Positions 28,259 through 37,627 of a stretch of DNA of 64,000 nucleotides are shown one piece after another. Positions within the stretch are counted from its first letter, which is position 1. Every line of letters starts with the position of its first letter. Source of the DNA: Planctomycetaceae bacterium. GTDB taxonomy: Bacteria > Planctomycetota > Planctomycetia > Planctomycetales > Planctomycetaceae. The stretch lies in the NCBI GenBank assembly GCA_020426325.1, contig JAGQQG010000007.1, forward strand, positions 1-64,000, written 5' to 3'. The notes under the pieces were generated by a model. That model was given only the letters and a program-made list of their open reading frames with translations, was not told the DNA's origin and did not search any database. The position numbers were made by a program, and so were the translations under genes.

Positions 28259-28370
28259 GGAACACTAATTCCCACTAATATCACACTCATTAGGGAAAGA
28301 TGGATGACCGTTTCACGCCCTTGCTTGACCCAGGAAGCAATTCGTGAAGATTAGCGGGGATTAGTGTTCC
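28259..28370. repeat. Inverted repeat of the 'ACTAAT' intergenic type
   Basis: Arms at 28259-28279 and 28350-28370 are inverse copies that differ at two positions; both begin GGAACACTAAT when read inward. The left half contains a second smaller dyad (TTCCC..TAAT / ATTA.GGGAA). The element fills the gap between the PSCyt1-PSD1 gene and its DUF1501 partner and contains no open frame, so it looks like a small palindromic repeat element or an intercistronic hairpin. Confidence 0.6.
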
Positions 28371-28419
28371 TCAACTCAATCCCAGTCGTCGTATGGAATG
28401 TCACAGAGAGGTTCAACCG

Positions 28420-29847
28420 ATGCACTTACCAGTCTGGCCAACGAACATGAATCGTCGTGACGTGCTGCGTCGCTCGGCCTTAGGGCTGGGCGCGCTCGGC
28501 CTCGGTGCCCTGTTTTGTGACGAAGGCAGACGTGTCGATGCGGCGACGGTGCAGGGACGCCGGCCGCTCGATGTGCGTCCATCGCACTTTCCCGGTCGTG
28601 CCAAGCGGGTGATTCACTTCTTCCTCAATGGTGGTCCGTCTCAGGTCGACACCTTCGACCACAAGCCGATGCTCGCCAAGTATGCGGGGCAGGCGCTGAG
28701 TGAAACACTGGCGACCGAACGCAAGACGGGGGCAGCGTTCCCTTCACCCTTCAAGTTTCAGCCGTACGGCGAGTCGGGGATCGAGGTCAGCGAGATCTTC
28801 GCGAAAACGGCACAGCACATCGACGACATCGCCGTCATCCGGTCGATGTATGCTCAGGTCCCCAATCACGAGCCGTCGCTGATGCTCATGAACACAGGTG
28901 ACTCGATCCAAACGCGGCCAAGCATGGGTTCGTGGGTGCTCTATGGATTAGGGACCGAGAACCAGAATCTGCCGGGGTTCATCGCCATGTGTCCCGGTGG
29001 GCTGCCGATCAAGGACAGTGAGAACTGGCATGCAGCGTTTCTGCCGGGGGCCTATCAGGGAACCTATATTGATTCCAAACACCGTGAGTTGAGCAAGCTC
29101 ATCGAGAACATCGAGCATCCGCAGACTTCCACATCTGATCAGCGTCGGCAGCTGGACCTGCTCTCTCGCTGGAACGAACGGCACCGCGAAACGAGGGGAG
29201 ACGACCGGCTCGAAGCCCGGATTCAGTCCTTTGAACTCGCCTTTCGCATGCAGCGTGATGCGGCTGAGGCCTTCGACATTTCTCCAGAACCACAGCACAT
29301 TCAGGAGATGTACGGCGACGGTGTCCATGGTCGGCAGACGCTCATCGCCCGCCGACTGCTTGAACGGGGTGTGCGCTATGTGCAACTCTGGCACGGGGCG
29401 GGACAACCCTGGGACAACCATGCTCAAATCGAAGAGAACCATCGTCGTCTCGCGGGTGAGTTGGACGGACCCATCGCAGCTCTCATCACGGACCTCAAAC
29501 AGCGAGGGATGTTTGACGAGACGTTGATCCTCTGGGGGGGCGAATTCGGTCGCACGCCGACGGTCGAACTCAGTGGCAAGGGTGACCCGCAGCAAGGCCG
29601 CGATCACAATCACTACGGTTTCTCCGTCTGGCTGGCCGGCGGGGGAATTAAAGGGGGCACGGTCCATGGTGCGACCGATGACTTCGGCTTCAAAGCGGTC
29701 GAGGACCGCACCAGCGTTCACGATCTGCACGCCACGATGCTCCATCTGCTCGGCTTCGATCACGAACAACTGACCTACCGCTACGCCGGCCGAGACTTCC
29801 GGCTGACAGACGTCTCTGGCAAGGTCCTTCACGATCTCATCAGCTGA
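28420..29847 (+). CDS. DUF1501 protein, Tat-exported
   Basis: This 475-residue protein starts at the ATG at 28420, which has a GAGAGG site 8 bases upstream. The twin-arginine signal is NRRDVLRRSALGLGALGLGA. Family landmarks are FFLNGGPSQVDTFDHKP near residue 72, GSWVLYGLGTENQNLPGF, LWGGEFGRTPTVELSGKG and VHDLHATMLHLLGFDHEQLT, ending with the usual YRYAGRDFRLTDVSGKV. DUF1501 proteins have an alkaline-phosphatase-like fold, and the substrate is unknown. It pairs with the PSCyt1-PSD1 gene upstream, although an inverted-repeat element separates the two. Its 3' end overlaps the 3' end of the opposing DUF1501 gene by 8 bases. Confidence 0.9.
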   Translation: MHLPVWPTNMNRRDVLRRSALGLGALGLGALFCDEGRRVDAATVQGRRPLDVRPSHFPGRAKRVIHFFLNGGPSQVDTFDHKPMLAKYAGQALSETLATERKTGAAFPSPFKFQPYGESGIEVSEIFAKTAQHIDDIAVIRSMYAQVPNHEPSLMLMNTGDSIQTRPSMGSWVLYGLGTENQNLPGFIAMCPGGLPIKDSENWHAAFLPGAYQGTYIDSKHRELSKLIENIEHPQTSTSDQRRQLDLLSRWNERHRETRGDDRLEARIQSFELAFRMQRDAAEAFDISPEPQHIQEMYGDGVHGRQTLIARRLLERGVRYVQLWHGAGQPWDNHAQIEENHRRLAGELDGPIAALITDLKQRGMFDETLILWGGEFGRTPTVELSGKGDPQQGRDHNHYGFSVWLAGGGIKGGTVHGATDDFGFKAVEDRTSVHDLHATMLHLLGFDHEQLTYRYAGRDFRLTDVSGKVLHDLIS

Positions 29848-31303
29848 TGATGTCATCCAGCACATAGCCGCCGATGTCGGTCAGCTGTCGGAGTCGGCCT
29901 GCGTGTTGATATCGGAGTTGGTCGTCATCGAGTCCCATCAGGTTCAGGATCGTTGCGTGCACGTCGCGGATGTGAATGCCTTCGCCGACGGACCGCAGGC
30001 CGAAGTCGTCAGTCACACCGGCCGACGCGCCTGCTTTGACATTGCCCCCTGCCATCCACATGACGAGGTTCCAGGAGTTGTGCTCACGGCCGGGTTTGCT
30101 ACCCATCGCCCCATTGCGAAACGGCGTGCGGCCCATTTCGGAGGCCCAGACGACGAGCGTTTCGGCGAGCAGGCCGCGTTCTTCGAGGTCGCTCAGCAGA
30201 GCCCCAATCGGTTGATCGACTTCGCGGGAATGCCGCTTCATGCCCCCTTCTACGTCGCCGTGATCATCCCAGCTGTGACGTCCGATCTGTACGCCATGCA
30301 CCAGCAGGGTGTAACGCACGCCTCGTTCCACGAGTCGTCGTGCCAGCAGACACTGACGTCCGAAGCCGGCCGTGTCGGGATCGTTCAGTCCGTACATCTG
30401 CTGCGTGGCCGACGTCTCTGCGGACAGATCAACGAGTTCCGGAGCCTCTGTCTGCATGCGAAACGCCAATTCGTAGGCGTTGATACGTGCCGCCAACTGG
30501 GAGTCGTCCGGTCGTAGCGCCTGATGCTGGCGATTCAGCATCGCCAGCACATCAAACTCGCGTCGCTGCTGCGCTTCGGAGACTCCGTCGGGTCGTGAGA
30601 GATTGAGGATCGGAGTGCCGTGCGAACGAAGCAGCGTTCCCTGATAGGCAGCCGGGAGGTAGCCATTGGCCCAGACAGCGGCCCCGTTGACCGGGGCACC
30701 GCGCGGGTCCTGAATCACCACGTAACCCGGCAGGTCACGATTGGGCGAGCCCAATCCATAGCTGACCCATGATCCGACAGATGGGCTGCCGGGGAACTGG
30801 CTTCCGGTCGTAACGTGCAGCGTCGAGGGACCGTGATTTTGATTGTCCGTCTTGATGCCCCGGATCATCGCGAGCTTGTCGGAGTGCTTCGCGAGGTGAG
30901 GATACAATTCGGAGAACCAGTGACCCGATTCGCCGTACTGTTTGAAGGCAAACGGGCTGCCAATCGTCACATGAGGAAACGACAGGCGACCCTGCAACTC
31001 GCCCGAGATTGCGGGGATGTGCGGCAGAGGTTGTCCATGAAACCGGTTGAGTTCGGGCTTGTACTCGAACGAATCGAGTTGGCTTGCTCCCCCCTGCATG
31101 AACAGAAAGATACAGTGCTTCGCCTTTCGAGGCAGATGCGGCACGCGCACGGCGAGCGGATCAGCGACAGACGATGCGATCATGGGTGATGCCCCCAACG
31201 TCTCGCGCGCGAGCAGGTCGCTGGCCGCCAGCGCGCCGATGCCGTTAAAGGCTGTGCTCAGGAACCTGCGACGATCCACAAACGGATGATGTTCAGTCGA
31301 CAT
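29840..31303 (-). CDS. DUF1501 protein, Tat-exported
   Basis: This 487-residue protein starts at the ATG at 31303, which overlaps the PSD1 gene upstream by 11 bases, so translation is likely coupled. The Tat signal is DRRRFLSTAFNGIGALAASD. Landmarks are CIFLFMQGGASQLDSFEYKP, VGSWVSYGLGSPNRDLPGYV, VVWASEMGRTPFRNGAMG and HIRDVHATILNLMGLDDDQL. It is more distant from the other three DUF1501 proteins of the window than they are from the general family pattern, for example ASEMGRTP in place of xGEFGRTP, a subgroup variant. Substrate unknown. Confidence 0.9.
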   Translation of the reverse strand: MSTEHHPFVDRRRFLSTAFNGIGALAASDLLARETLGASPMIASSVADPLAVRVPHLPRKAKHCIFLFMQGGASQLDSFEYKPELNRFHGQPLPHIPAISGELQGRLSFPHVTIGSPFAFKQYGESGHWFSELYPHLAKHSDKLAMIRGIKTDNQNHGPSTLHVTTGSQFPGSPSVGSWVSYGLGSPNRDLPGYVVIQDPRGAPVNGAAVWANGYLPAAYQGTLLRSHGTPILNLSRPDGVSEAQQRREFDVLAMLNRQHQALRPDDSQLAARINAYELAFRMQTEAPELVDLSAETSATQQMYGLNDPDTAGFGRQCLLARRLVERGVRYTLLVHGVQIGRHSWDDHGDVEGGMKRHSREVDQPIGALLSDLEERGLLAETLVVWASEMGRTPFRNGAMGSKPGREHNSWNLVMWMAGGNVKAGASAGVTDDFGLRSVGEGIHIRDVHATILNLMGLDDDQLRYQHAGRLRQLTDIGGYVLDDIIS

Positions 31304-33443
31304 AGACAAACTCGTTGCTGTTCAACAACACGCGACAGACCCCTTCCAGTCCGGCCTCACTCTCTCGTGCGAGGGCGGTCAGCTCCGTCGATTCCTCCGT
31401 TGAGGGTGAGCGCGCCAACGCGATCACGAACGCCCGTGCGATCTGTTGCTGAATGTCGTCTCCGACCTCGGCACGGACCCGACCAGCAAAGTGCCGCGCC
31501 TCTTCGCTGACGAACATTCCATTGTACATCGCCAGCGCCTGTAGCGGTGTGACCGAGTGACGACGGCGAGGTCGCGACTCCTCACACACCAACGCATCGA
31601 ACGACTGCATGAAGGGCATCGTCAGAGTGCGTTGCTGATAGATGTACAGACTCCGTTTGCGTCCTTCAGGACCGGCCTGTGTGTCCCACTTGCTCTCCGA
31701 GTATTTGACCCGTTCTGCCAGGTCATCCGGGAGCGGTGGAAAGATCGGCAGTCCATACTGCTCGGTGTTGAGCCGACCGCTGACCGCAAGCACGCTGTCG
31801 CGCACGGCTTCCGCTTCGAGCCGACGCCTGTTGAAACGCCAGAGGAGCCTGTTGTCAGGATCGACGTCGCTCGCATGCTCCTCGTCCCGCAGCGACGTTT
31901 GCCGATAGGTTGCAGAGGTGACGATCAGACGATGGATCGACTTCAGACTCCAGTTGTTGTCGACGAGTTTGAGCGCGAGCCAGTCGAGAAGTTCCGGATG
32001 TGATGGCCCGCCACTGAGTTGGCCAAAGTCACTCGGCGTTGGGACAATGCCCTGGCCGAAATGCCAGTGCCACAGCCGATTGACGATCACCCGGGCCGTC
32101 AGCGGGTTGTCAGGACTCGCGATCCACTCTGCGAGAGCCATGCGTCGGCTGCGGGTCGGCCAGCGTTTGAAGGGGTCCAGCCGGATGGCAGCCGGTTCCT
32201 GATTCCCCGTCACACAACTCAGGAACCCCGCTTCGACCACTTCACCCGGATTGTCATACTCTCCCCGGATCATGACCCGCGACGTCGGCACTCCCGGTTC
32301 GTAGGGGGGACCGAACGAATGTCTGAGGGACATGGCGACCGGTTCGAGGCGTTTGAGCTGCTGCCGCAGGAGTCGCGGTCGATCGCTGAGCCGGTGATAC
32401 TCGGCACGATCGCCCGCAGCAATTCGCGTGTCGTTATCATCCTTGAGAACCTTGTCGATCTCTTCCCCGTCGACCTGCTTGGCCAGGCGTTCCTTGAGTT
32501 CTGTCAGCTGTCGACCGGAGTCCTCGATTTCTCGACGGAACCTCGCCCGCTGCTCGTCAGCCCAGTTGTCCTCCCCTTGACGATAAAACGCAGCCGGGAT
32601 CGAGCCGCCGATCTGATAGCCGTCGCCCGGCTCCGGTGGAGGCATCGCGACCGTCGAGAAAAAGGCCTTCATCCGATAGAAGTCCTTGGTGGGGATGTCA
32701 TCGTATTTATGGTCGTGACACTTGGCGCAGCCGACCGTCAGCCCGAGAAAGACTGATCCGACGGTGGAAGTCATTTCGCTGAGCATCTCATGCCGCGTTT
32801 CGTCGCCGCGCGGCTCGGTGAAGGGGGCGAGCCGGAGGAAAGTCATTGCCACGAGACGTTCGGGAGGTGTGCCCGGCAGTTCACCAGCTCCCATGATCTC
32901 CTCGAACTCGTCGCCAGCGATCTGCTCTTTGATGAACAGGTCGTAAGGCTTGTCGTCATTGAAGGCGTCAATGACATAGTCGCGATACCGCCACGCATGG
33001 GGCATGTCAGGGTCGCCTTCGTAGCCAGCCGTGTCTGCGTAGCGGGCCAGGTCGAGCCACAACCGGGCCCAACGCTCGCCATAGCGGGGATCACTCAGGA
33101 GCCGGTCGACCAAATCCTCGTAAGCATGAACCGAATCGTCTTCGAGGAATCTCTGGACTTCTTCTGGACTCGGAGGCAGGCCGATGAGGTCGAGGAACAG
33201 TCGTCTCACGAGTTTCTGCCGAGTCGCCTCCGGTGCAGGTGTGAGACCGGCTTCATGCAGGCGAGCGAGAATGAACGAGTCGATGCCGTTACGGACCCAC
33301 GGGGAATCAGTCTTGGGTGCTGATGCGACCTGCGGTGGTGTGAACGGCCATTTCGCCTCGCGTTGCGATTGCGCAGACGCATCCTGCACTATGAACAAGA
33401 GCAGGCAGCAGAGGCTGTGCCGAATTGTTAACCTAAACAGCAT
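31293..33443 (-). CDS. DUF1549/DUF1553 (PSD1) secreted protein
   Basis: This 716-residue protein has a Sec signal peptide (residues 1-24, ending DASAQ). The ATG at 33443 has AGGGGA upstream; an in-frame extension to 33503 overlaps the sulfatase's long frame and is unlikely. DUF1549 covers about residues 50-265, with C-x-x-C-H at 239-243 (CAKCHDHKYDD). A charged helical linker around 310-370 is followed by DUF1553 (RVIVNRLWHWHFGQGIVPTP), ending SNEFVYVD. No separate PSCyt1 domain is present. It forms an overlapping operon with the downstream DUF1501 gene and is divergent from the sulfatase across 122 bases. Confidence 0.9.
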   Translation of the reverse strand: MLFRLTIRHSLCCLLLFIVQDASAQSQREAKWPFTPPQVASAPKTDSPWVRNGIDSFILARLHEAGLTPAPEATRQKLVRRLFLDLIGLPPSPEEVQRFLEDDSVHAYEDLVDRLLSDPRYGERWARLWLDLARYADTAGYEGDPDMPHAWRYRDYVIDAFNDDKPYDLFIKEQIAGDEFEEIMGAGELPGTPPERLVAMTFLRLAPFTEPRGDETRHEMLSEMTSTVGSVFLGLTVGCAKCHDHKYDDIPTKDFYRMKAFFSTVAMPPPEPGDGYQIGGSIPAAFYRQGEDNWADEQRARFRREIEDSGRQLTELKERLAKQVDGEEIDKVLKDDNDTRIAAGDRAEYHRLSDRPRLLRQQLKRLEPVAMSLRHSFGPPYEPGVPTSRVMIRGEYDNPGEVVEAGFLSCVTGNQEPAAIRLDPFKRWPTRSRRMALAEWIASPDNPLTARVIVNRLWHWHFGQGIVPTPSDFGQLSGGPSHPELLDWLALKLVDNNWSLKSIHRLIVTSATYRQTSLRDEEHASDVDPDNRLLWRFNRRRLEAEAVRDSVLAVSGRLNTEQYGLPIFPPLPDDLAERVKYSESKWDTQAGPEGRKRSLYIYQQRTLTMPFMQSFDALVCEESRPRRRHSVTPLQALAMYNGMFVSEEARHFAGRVRAEVGDDIQQQIARAFVIALARSPSTEESTELTALARESEAGLEGVCRVLLNSNEFVYVD

Positions 33444-33565
33444 CGCGAAAACGTCCCCTTGAGATTCAGGGAGTGTCGATGAAGTCAGTGTATCAGCACG
33501 CAAGACAGATGTCCCGGTTCATCTATCTGAGCACGGAATCAGCCCACGCAGGATCAAACCGATAC

Positions 33566-35035
33566 ATGAAACGAACTCTTACGATCGTCTTGCTGCTTCT
33601 GCTGATGGGGTCAACGCTGACTCAGGCTGCGGAGAGAACCGGCGAGCATAAGATCAATGTGCTGTTCATCATCTCGGATGATCTGACGGCGACCGCCCTG
33701 TCGTGTTATGGCAACACGGTTTGCCGCACGCCGAACATCGATGCGATCGCTGCCCGTGGGACACGGTTCACGCGGGCTTACTGTCAGGGGACCTACTGCG
33801 GACCATCCCGGGCATCGATGTTGTCGGGGTACTATCCCCACGCGACGGGCGTGTTGGGGTACACGAGCCCTCGGCCCCAGATCGGCGACCGAGAAACATG
33901 GCCGCAGCACTTCAAGAACAACGGCTACTACACGGCCCGTGTCAGCAAGATCTATCACATGGGTGTCCCCGGCGGCATTGAATACGGCGGAGACGGCCGC
34001 GATCACAACGACGGCAACGGGGCGGATGACGAAGCCTCATGGACGGAACGCTTCAACAGTCCCGGACCGGAGTGGAAGGCAGCCGGTGACGGCGAGACGC
34101 TCGAAGGAAATCCCGACGGCACCAAACCGGTCGTGGGGGGCAACACGTTTGTCGTGGTCGAAGCAGAAGGCGACGACCTCGTGCATTCGGATGGGAAGAC
34201 GGCAAGGAAGGCTGTTGAGTTGATTGACGCTCACCAAGATGAACCGTTCTGGCTCGGCGTGGGGTTCGTGCGTCCCCATGTGCCGTTTGTCGCACCGCGG
34301 CCGTACTTTACTCCTTTCCTGCCCTATGACGACCTGACGATCCCGATCAAGGTGCCGGGGGACTGGGACGACATCCCCACTGCCGGGATCAACTACAAGA
34401 CCAGTATCAACATGCAGATGGATGTGCGGCGGCAGAAGAAAGCACTCGGCGGCTACTACGCCTGCGTCTCGTACATGGACGCGCAGGTCGGCAAGGTGAT
34501 GCAGGCTCTGCGCGACGCGGGGCTGGAAGACGAGACGATCGTGATCTTTACCAGCGACCACGGATATCACCTGGGCGAGCACGATTTCTGGGCAAAGGTC
34601 AGCCTCCGGGACGAGTCTGCGGGTGTACCGCTCATCATCAGCGTACCCGGGAAACAACCGGCCGTCTGTGATTCGTTCGTCGAACTGCTGGACCTCTATC
34701 CGACCATCTCTCAAGTGTGTGGTCTCGATGTGCCAGAGCGATTACAGGGGCAGGACATCTCACCGATGCTTGACGATCCGACTCACACGGTACGCGAAGC
34801 AGCGTTCAGTGTCGCTCCCGCGAGAAAGGGGTTCCTCCTGCGGGACAACGACTGGGCCTACATCCAATACGAGGAAGATGCATCTGCCGGCATCGAACTG
34901 TTTGATACCGAAGCCGATCCGGGACAGTTTCACAATCTGGCCAGCGATCCTCAACACGCAGCAGTGGTCGAACGATTCAGAGCCCAACTTGCCGAGAAGC
35001 TGCGAGCCGTGCGCGACAGTGATCTCGAGAATTGA
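33566..35035 (+). CDS. Formylglycine-dependent sulfatase (iduronate-2-sulfatase-like)
   Basis: This 489-residue exported enzyme is predicted to hydrolyse sulfate esters, probably on sulfated glycans. The start at 33566 gives a clean signal peptide (about 1-22, ending LTQAAE); longer in-frame starts add sequence that does not look like a signal. Metal ligands Asp38 and Asp39 (IISDDL) are present, and the sulfatase motif C-x-P-S-R at Cys78 (YCGPSRASM) supplies the residue converted to formylglycine. IYHMGVPGG, FTSDHGYHLGEHDFWAK and the C-terminal AYIQYEEDASAGIELFD also fit the iduronate-sulfatase-like group. It is divergent from a PSD1/DUF1501 operon, a common planctomycete neighbourhood. No maturase gene is in the window. 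Confidence 0.92.
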   Translation: MKRTLTIVLLLLLMGSTLTQAAERTGEHKINVLFIISDDLTATALSCYGNTVCRTPNIDAIAARGTRFTRAYCQGTYCGPSRASMLSGYYPHATGVLGYTSPRPQIGDRETWPQHFKNNGYYTARVSKIYHMGVPGGIEYGGDGRDHNDGNGADDEASWTERFNSPGPEWKAAGDGETLEGNPDGTKPVVGGNTFVVVEAEGDDLVHSDGKTARKAVELIDAHQDEPFWLGVGFVRPHVPFVAPRPYFTPFLPYDDLTIPIKVPGDWDDIPTAGINYKTSINMQMDVRRQKKALGGYYACVSYMDAQVGKVMQALRDAGLEDETIVIFTSDHGYHLGEHDFWAKVSLRDESAGVPLIISVPGKQPAVCDSFVELLDLYPTISQVCGLDVPERLQGQDISPMLDDPTHTVREAAFSVAPARKGFLLRDNDWAYIQYEEDASAGIELFDTEADPGQFHNLASDPQHAAVVERFRAQLAEKLRAVRDSDLEN

Positions 35036-35371
35036 ACGCCGAGTGGAATCACGCGGTCGTGTCATTCGATGGCGGTTCGCTTGGCTGGATCTGACACAGC
35101 CGACGTCTGTCTGTTGAGCAAGAACAACACTGCAAACTTTTTTTGCACGGTGTTCGAAACGCAACGTCCCGGGACCGATGATGCCAAATGACATCATTGT
35201 GTCTCGATTTGCGAAGTGACCGTACCACGAACGGTTCCGGATGCAGAGACTGTGCTGGCAAAGCGTTCGGAATCGATCCAAATAACGGCCATCGAACCCA
35301 CTTCAGAATAAACGTGACCTAAATTTTCTGGAGTGGCAAAGTTGTGCAAATATTGAAGGCCTGCTCAAGCG
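35036..35371. other. Intergenic region, possible weak hairpin only
   Basis: No gene is supported in this 336-base gap. An imperfect hairpin around 35127-35155 (AACACTGCAAA paired with TTTGCACGGTGTT across a T-rich loop) could terminate the sulfatase transcript. No strong promoter boxes were recognised for the HD-GYP gene that follows. Confidence 0.4.
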
Positions 35372-36988
35372 ATGACTCAGCTCTGTGATCCACAAGTGAC
35401 GACTGCTGCCGATTCAGTGCTGGCGTTTGCGCACTTTCTTGAAGAGAACCTCGGGATTCCCATCGCTCTCTGTTCGATCGATGGAGAGCATCAGAAGAAT
35501 CCCGCTGACCAACTCCCCGCGCTGATGACCTGTCATGATCTCAGCCGCGCAGCAGAATCGGCAGAGCGAAGAGGCTATGCCCTGTTCTCGTGTGATGAGC
35601 GACACACGGCCGTCGCCATCAAAGTGCCGGGAGTCCTGTCGACGCAAATTCTCGCGATTGGTGTCGTCCCGACTAAGCAGACTTCGATGTTGGAACGGCT
35701 GGTGACAGTCACGATGAAACTGGCTTCACATCAGTCTCATCTACAGAAAAAATCGGACGAGTTGAACTCGTGTCTGGAGCAGATCACCTATGACATGGAG
35801 GAACAGACGTGGTTGCGAACATTGGCTGACCAGATGCGGCTTTGTGACGTACGGATCACCGTTGAGAGCCTCGCTAAAGAAGTGCTGACATCCATGAAAG
35901 GGCTGATCTGTGCGGAATCGGTGGCCCTGTTTCAATCCAGAGGTGTTCCAGATGAACAGAGCATGACATGGATCGGCCCGCAGTACGTCAACGAGCCCTC
36001 CTGGAGGCGATGGCTTTGGTCGAATGCCTCCGTGGAATCATGTCCTCGCGCAAGGATCGCCAATGGTGGACGTGTTGAGCCCCACTTTCGGGCATCCGGT
36101 GTCAATTCGATCATTGCGGTCCCTTTGATGGTGTCCAATCGCCTGAGAGGCTGGCTCGTCGCGGTGAATCGCATGGAAACGGAGGCAGGAATCTCTCTGC
36201 ACTACCAATGTGGTCAGAGGGAATTTGGTACCGTCGAAGCCAGTCTGATGAGTGCTGCGGCGACCATGATTGGCACGCACTCCCACAATGTCGATCTGCT
36301 TCAACAGCAGGAGAGCCTGGTTCTCGGGGTGATCCAGTCAATGAGCAGTGCCATTGATGCACGTGATCCATACACACGGGGACACAGCGATCGAGTGGGA
36401 TGGTATGCCCGATTGATCGCCGAGAAACTGGAGTTGCCACGTCAGCAACGGGAGCGGATCTACATCTGCGGTCTGCTCCATGATATCGGAAAGATCGGCG
36501 TACCCGATGATGTCCTGCTCAAGCCGGGAAAACTGACCGATGAGGAATTCGACCTCATCAAACAGCATCCACAGATCGGGTACGACATTGTCAGGAATCT
36601 GCAGCAGTTTCAGGACCTGCTGCCAGGCATCCTGCATCACCACGAGTCACTCGACGGGTCTGGATATCCTCATGGCCTGGTTGGTGAGTCTATCCCGCTT
36701 CAGGCAAGGATTCTGGCTGTCGCTGATGCATTTGACGCAATGTCGAGCAGCCGTCCCTACCGACAAGGGATGTCGGAACAAAAAGCCATCAGCATTCTTC
36801 GCGAGCGATCCGGCATTCAATGGGATGCTGCGATCGTCCGGGCCTTTCTGCAGATTCCCGAAGGTCTCCGTCAAGGGCATGCAGAAGTGTCAACAGAGTT
36901 CCGAACCGGGACCAACTTGCTGAATCAGGAACGAATCACTCCTGACACAGTGAACGCAGACGTCGAAGCACTGTTATCCGAGTTGTAG
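35372..36988 (+). CDS. GAF/HD-GYP domain protein (putative cyclic-di-GMP phosphodiesterase)
   Basis: This 538-residue cytosolic protein has no signal peptide. Residues about 155-305 look like a GAF sensory domain, preceded by a short helical stretch at 115-150. Residues 318-515 are an HD-GYP domain with all main motifs: YTRGHSDRVGWYA, the HD pair His370-Asp371 in LLHDIGKIGVPD, HHHESLDGSGYPHGL at 422-435, and ADAFDAMSSSRPYR. HD-GYP enzymes hydrolyse cyclic-di-GMP to pGpG or GMP, and intact motifs suggest activity. The N-terminal 110 residues may be a further sensor that I do not recognise. The gene stands alone, so the controlled process is not indicated by context. Confidence 0.92.
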   Translation: MTQLCDPQVTTAADSVLAFAHFLEENLGIPIALCSIDGEHQKNPADQLPALMTCHDLSRAAESAERRGYALFSCDERHTAVAIKVPGVLSTQILAIGVVPTKQTSMLERLVTVTMKLASHQSHLQKKSDELNSCLEQITYDMEEQTWLRTLADQMRLCDVRITVESLAKEVLTSMKGLICAESVALFQSRGVPDEQSMTWIGPQYVNEPSWRRWLWSNASVESCPRARIANGGRVEPHFRASGVNSIIAVPLMVSNRLRGWLVAVNRMETEAGISLHYQCGQREFGTVEASLMSAAATMIGTHSHNVDLLQQQESLVLGVIQSMSSAIDARDPYTRGHSDRVGWYARLIAEKLELPRQQRERIYICGLLHDIGKIGVPDDVLLKPGKLTDEEFDLIKQHPQIGYDIVRNLQQFQDLLPGILHHHESLDGSGYPHGLVGESIPLQARILAVADAFDAMSSSRPYRQGMSEQKAISILRERSGIQWDAAIVRAFLQIPEGLRQGHAEVSTEFRTGTNLLNQERITPDTVNADVEALLSEL

Positions 36989-37127
36989 GGGAAGAGTGGT
37001 GCCTTGAGCCTTCCGGCCTCTGACATGGTTACAACGAATGTGCGAACTGCCGACATCGGAGCAGCTTTCCCAACCGTTCGGTCAGCGGTTTTTGCAACTT
37101 CTGATACCCCAACAAATGGGCAGCGGG

Positions 37128-37157
37128 TTGACGTTACTGAGAATTCGTGCCCATAAT
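37128..37157 (+). promoter_or_regulatory. Sigma-70-like promoter for the small exported His/Cys-rich protein
   Basis: TTGACG at 37128-37133 and CATAAT at 37152-37157 are separated by 18 bases, each matching the consensus in five of six positions. The ATG of the downstream gene is 42 bases after the -10 box. Confidence 0.5.
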
Positions 37158-37198
37158 CGATTGTTGAAGTTCTCAATGACATACGTCAACAGACTGTC

Positions 37199-37627
37199 AT
37201 GCGAACACTCCCCGTCTTCACCTTGATTGCGATTCACTCCCTGTGCTCCTTGTTGGGACATGGCGGGCTGCATCTGGTGCAAGATACAGGTTGTCAGCAT
37301 CATCGATGCGCCACCTGTGTTCTCTACGACTGCTCATACCAGCCTTGTTGCAAACATCAGAGTCAACACTCAAACGGGCACGACTCTCATTCGCAGGAGT
37401 CTCGTTCCGAAAAACGGCAGACTCACTTCGATCAGAAGCACGAAGTCTGTCTGATCTGTCAGTGGCATGCGTCATGCAAGGTAACGGTCCATCTCCCATT
37501 GATCACGTTTCAGGCAAGCTTCAGTCTGGACGAACTGCCTGTCAGGAAAACAATAGCAGACTGTTCGGTTGCAAACACCGCTTGTTCCCGAGCTCCACCT
37601 CTCTTCAGCATACAAAGTTTCAGTTGA
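37199..37627 (+). CDS. Small exported His/Cys-rich protein of unknown function
   Basis: This 142-residue protein begins with a hydrophobic signal-like segment (MRTLPVFTLIAIHSLCSLLG). The mature part is rich in His and Cys: CQHHRCATCVLYDCSYQPCC near residues 32-51, a HSNGHDSHSQ stretch, and HEVCLICQWHASCK near 80-93. The CxxC and His clusters suggest metal or redox chemistry and recall DUF2946-like small periplasmic proteins, but I cannot assign it to a family. A good promoter lies upstream. No cotranscribed partner is evident; the next gene is the DUF1559 protein 260 bases on. Confidence 0.6.
   Translation: MRTLPVFTLIAIHSLCSLLGHGGLHLVQDTGCQHHRCATCVLYDCSYQPCCKHQSQHSNGHDSHSQESRSEKRQTHFDQKHEVCLICQWHASCKVTVHLPLITFQASFSLDELPVRKTIADCSVANTACSRAPPLFSIQSFS

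Noticed and set aside
28948..29865. 305-codon minus-strand frame opposite a DUF1501 gene
   Set aside because: It covers the clear Tat-DUF1501 gene antisense and matches nothing.
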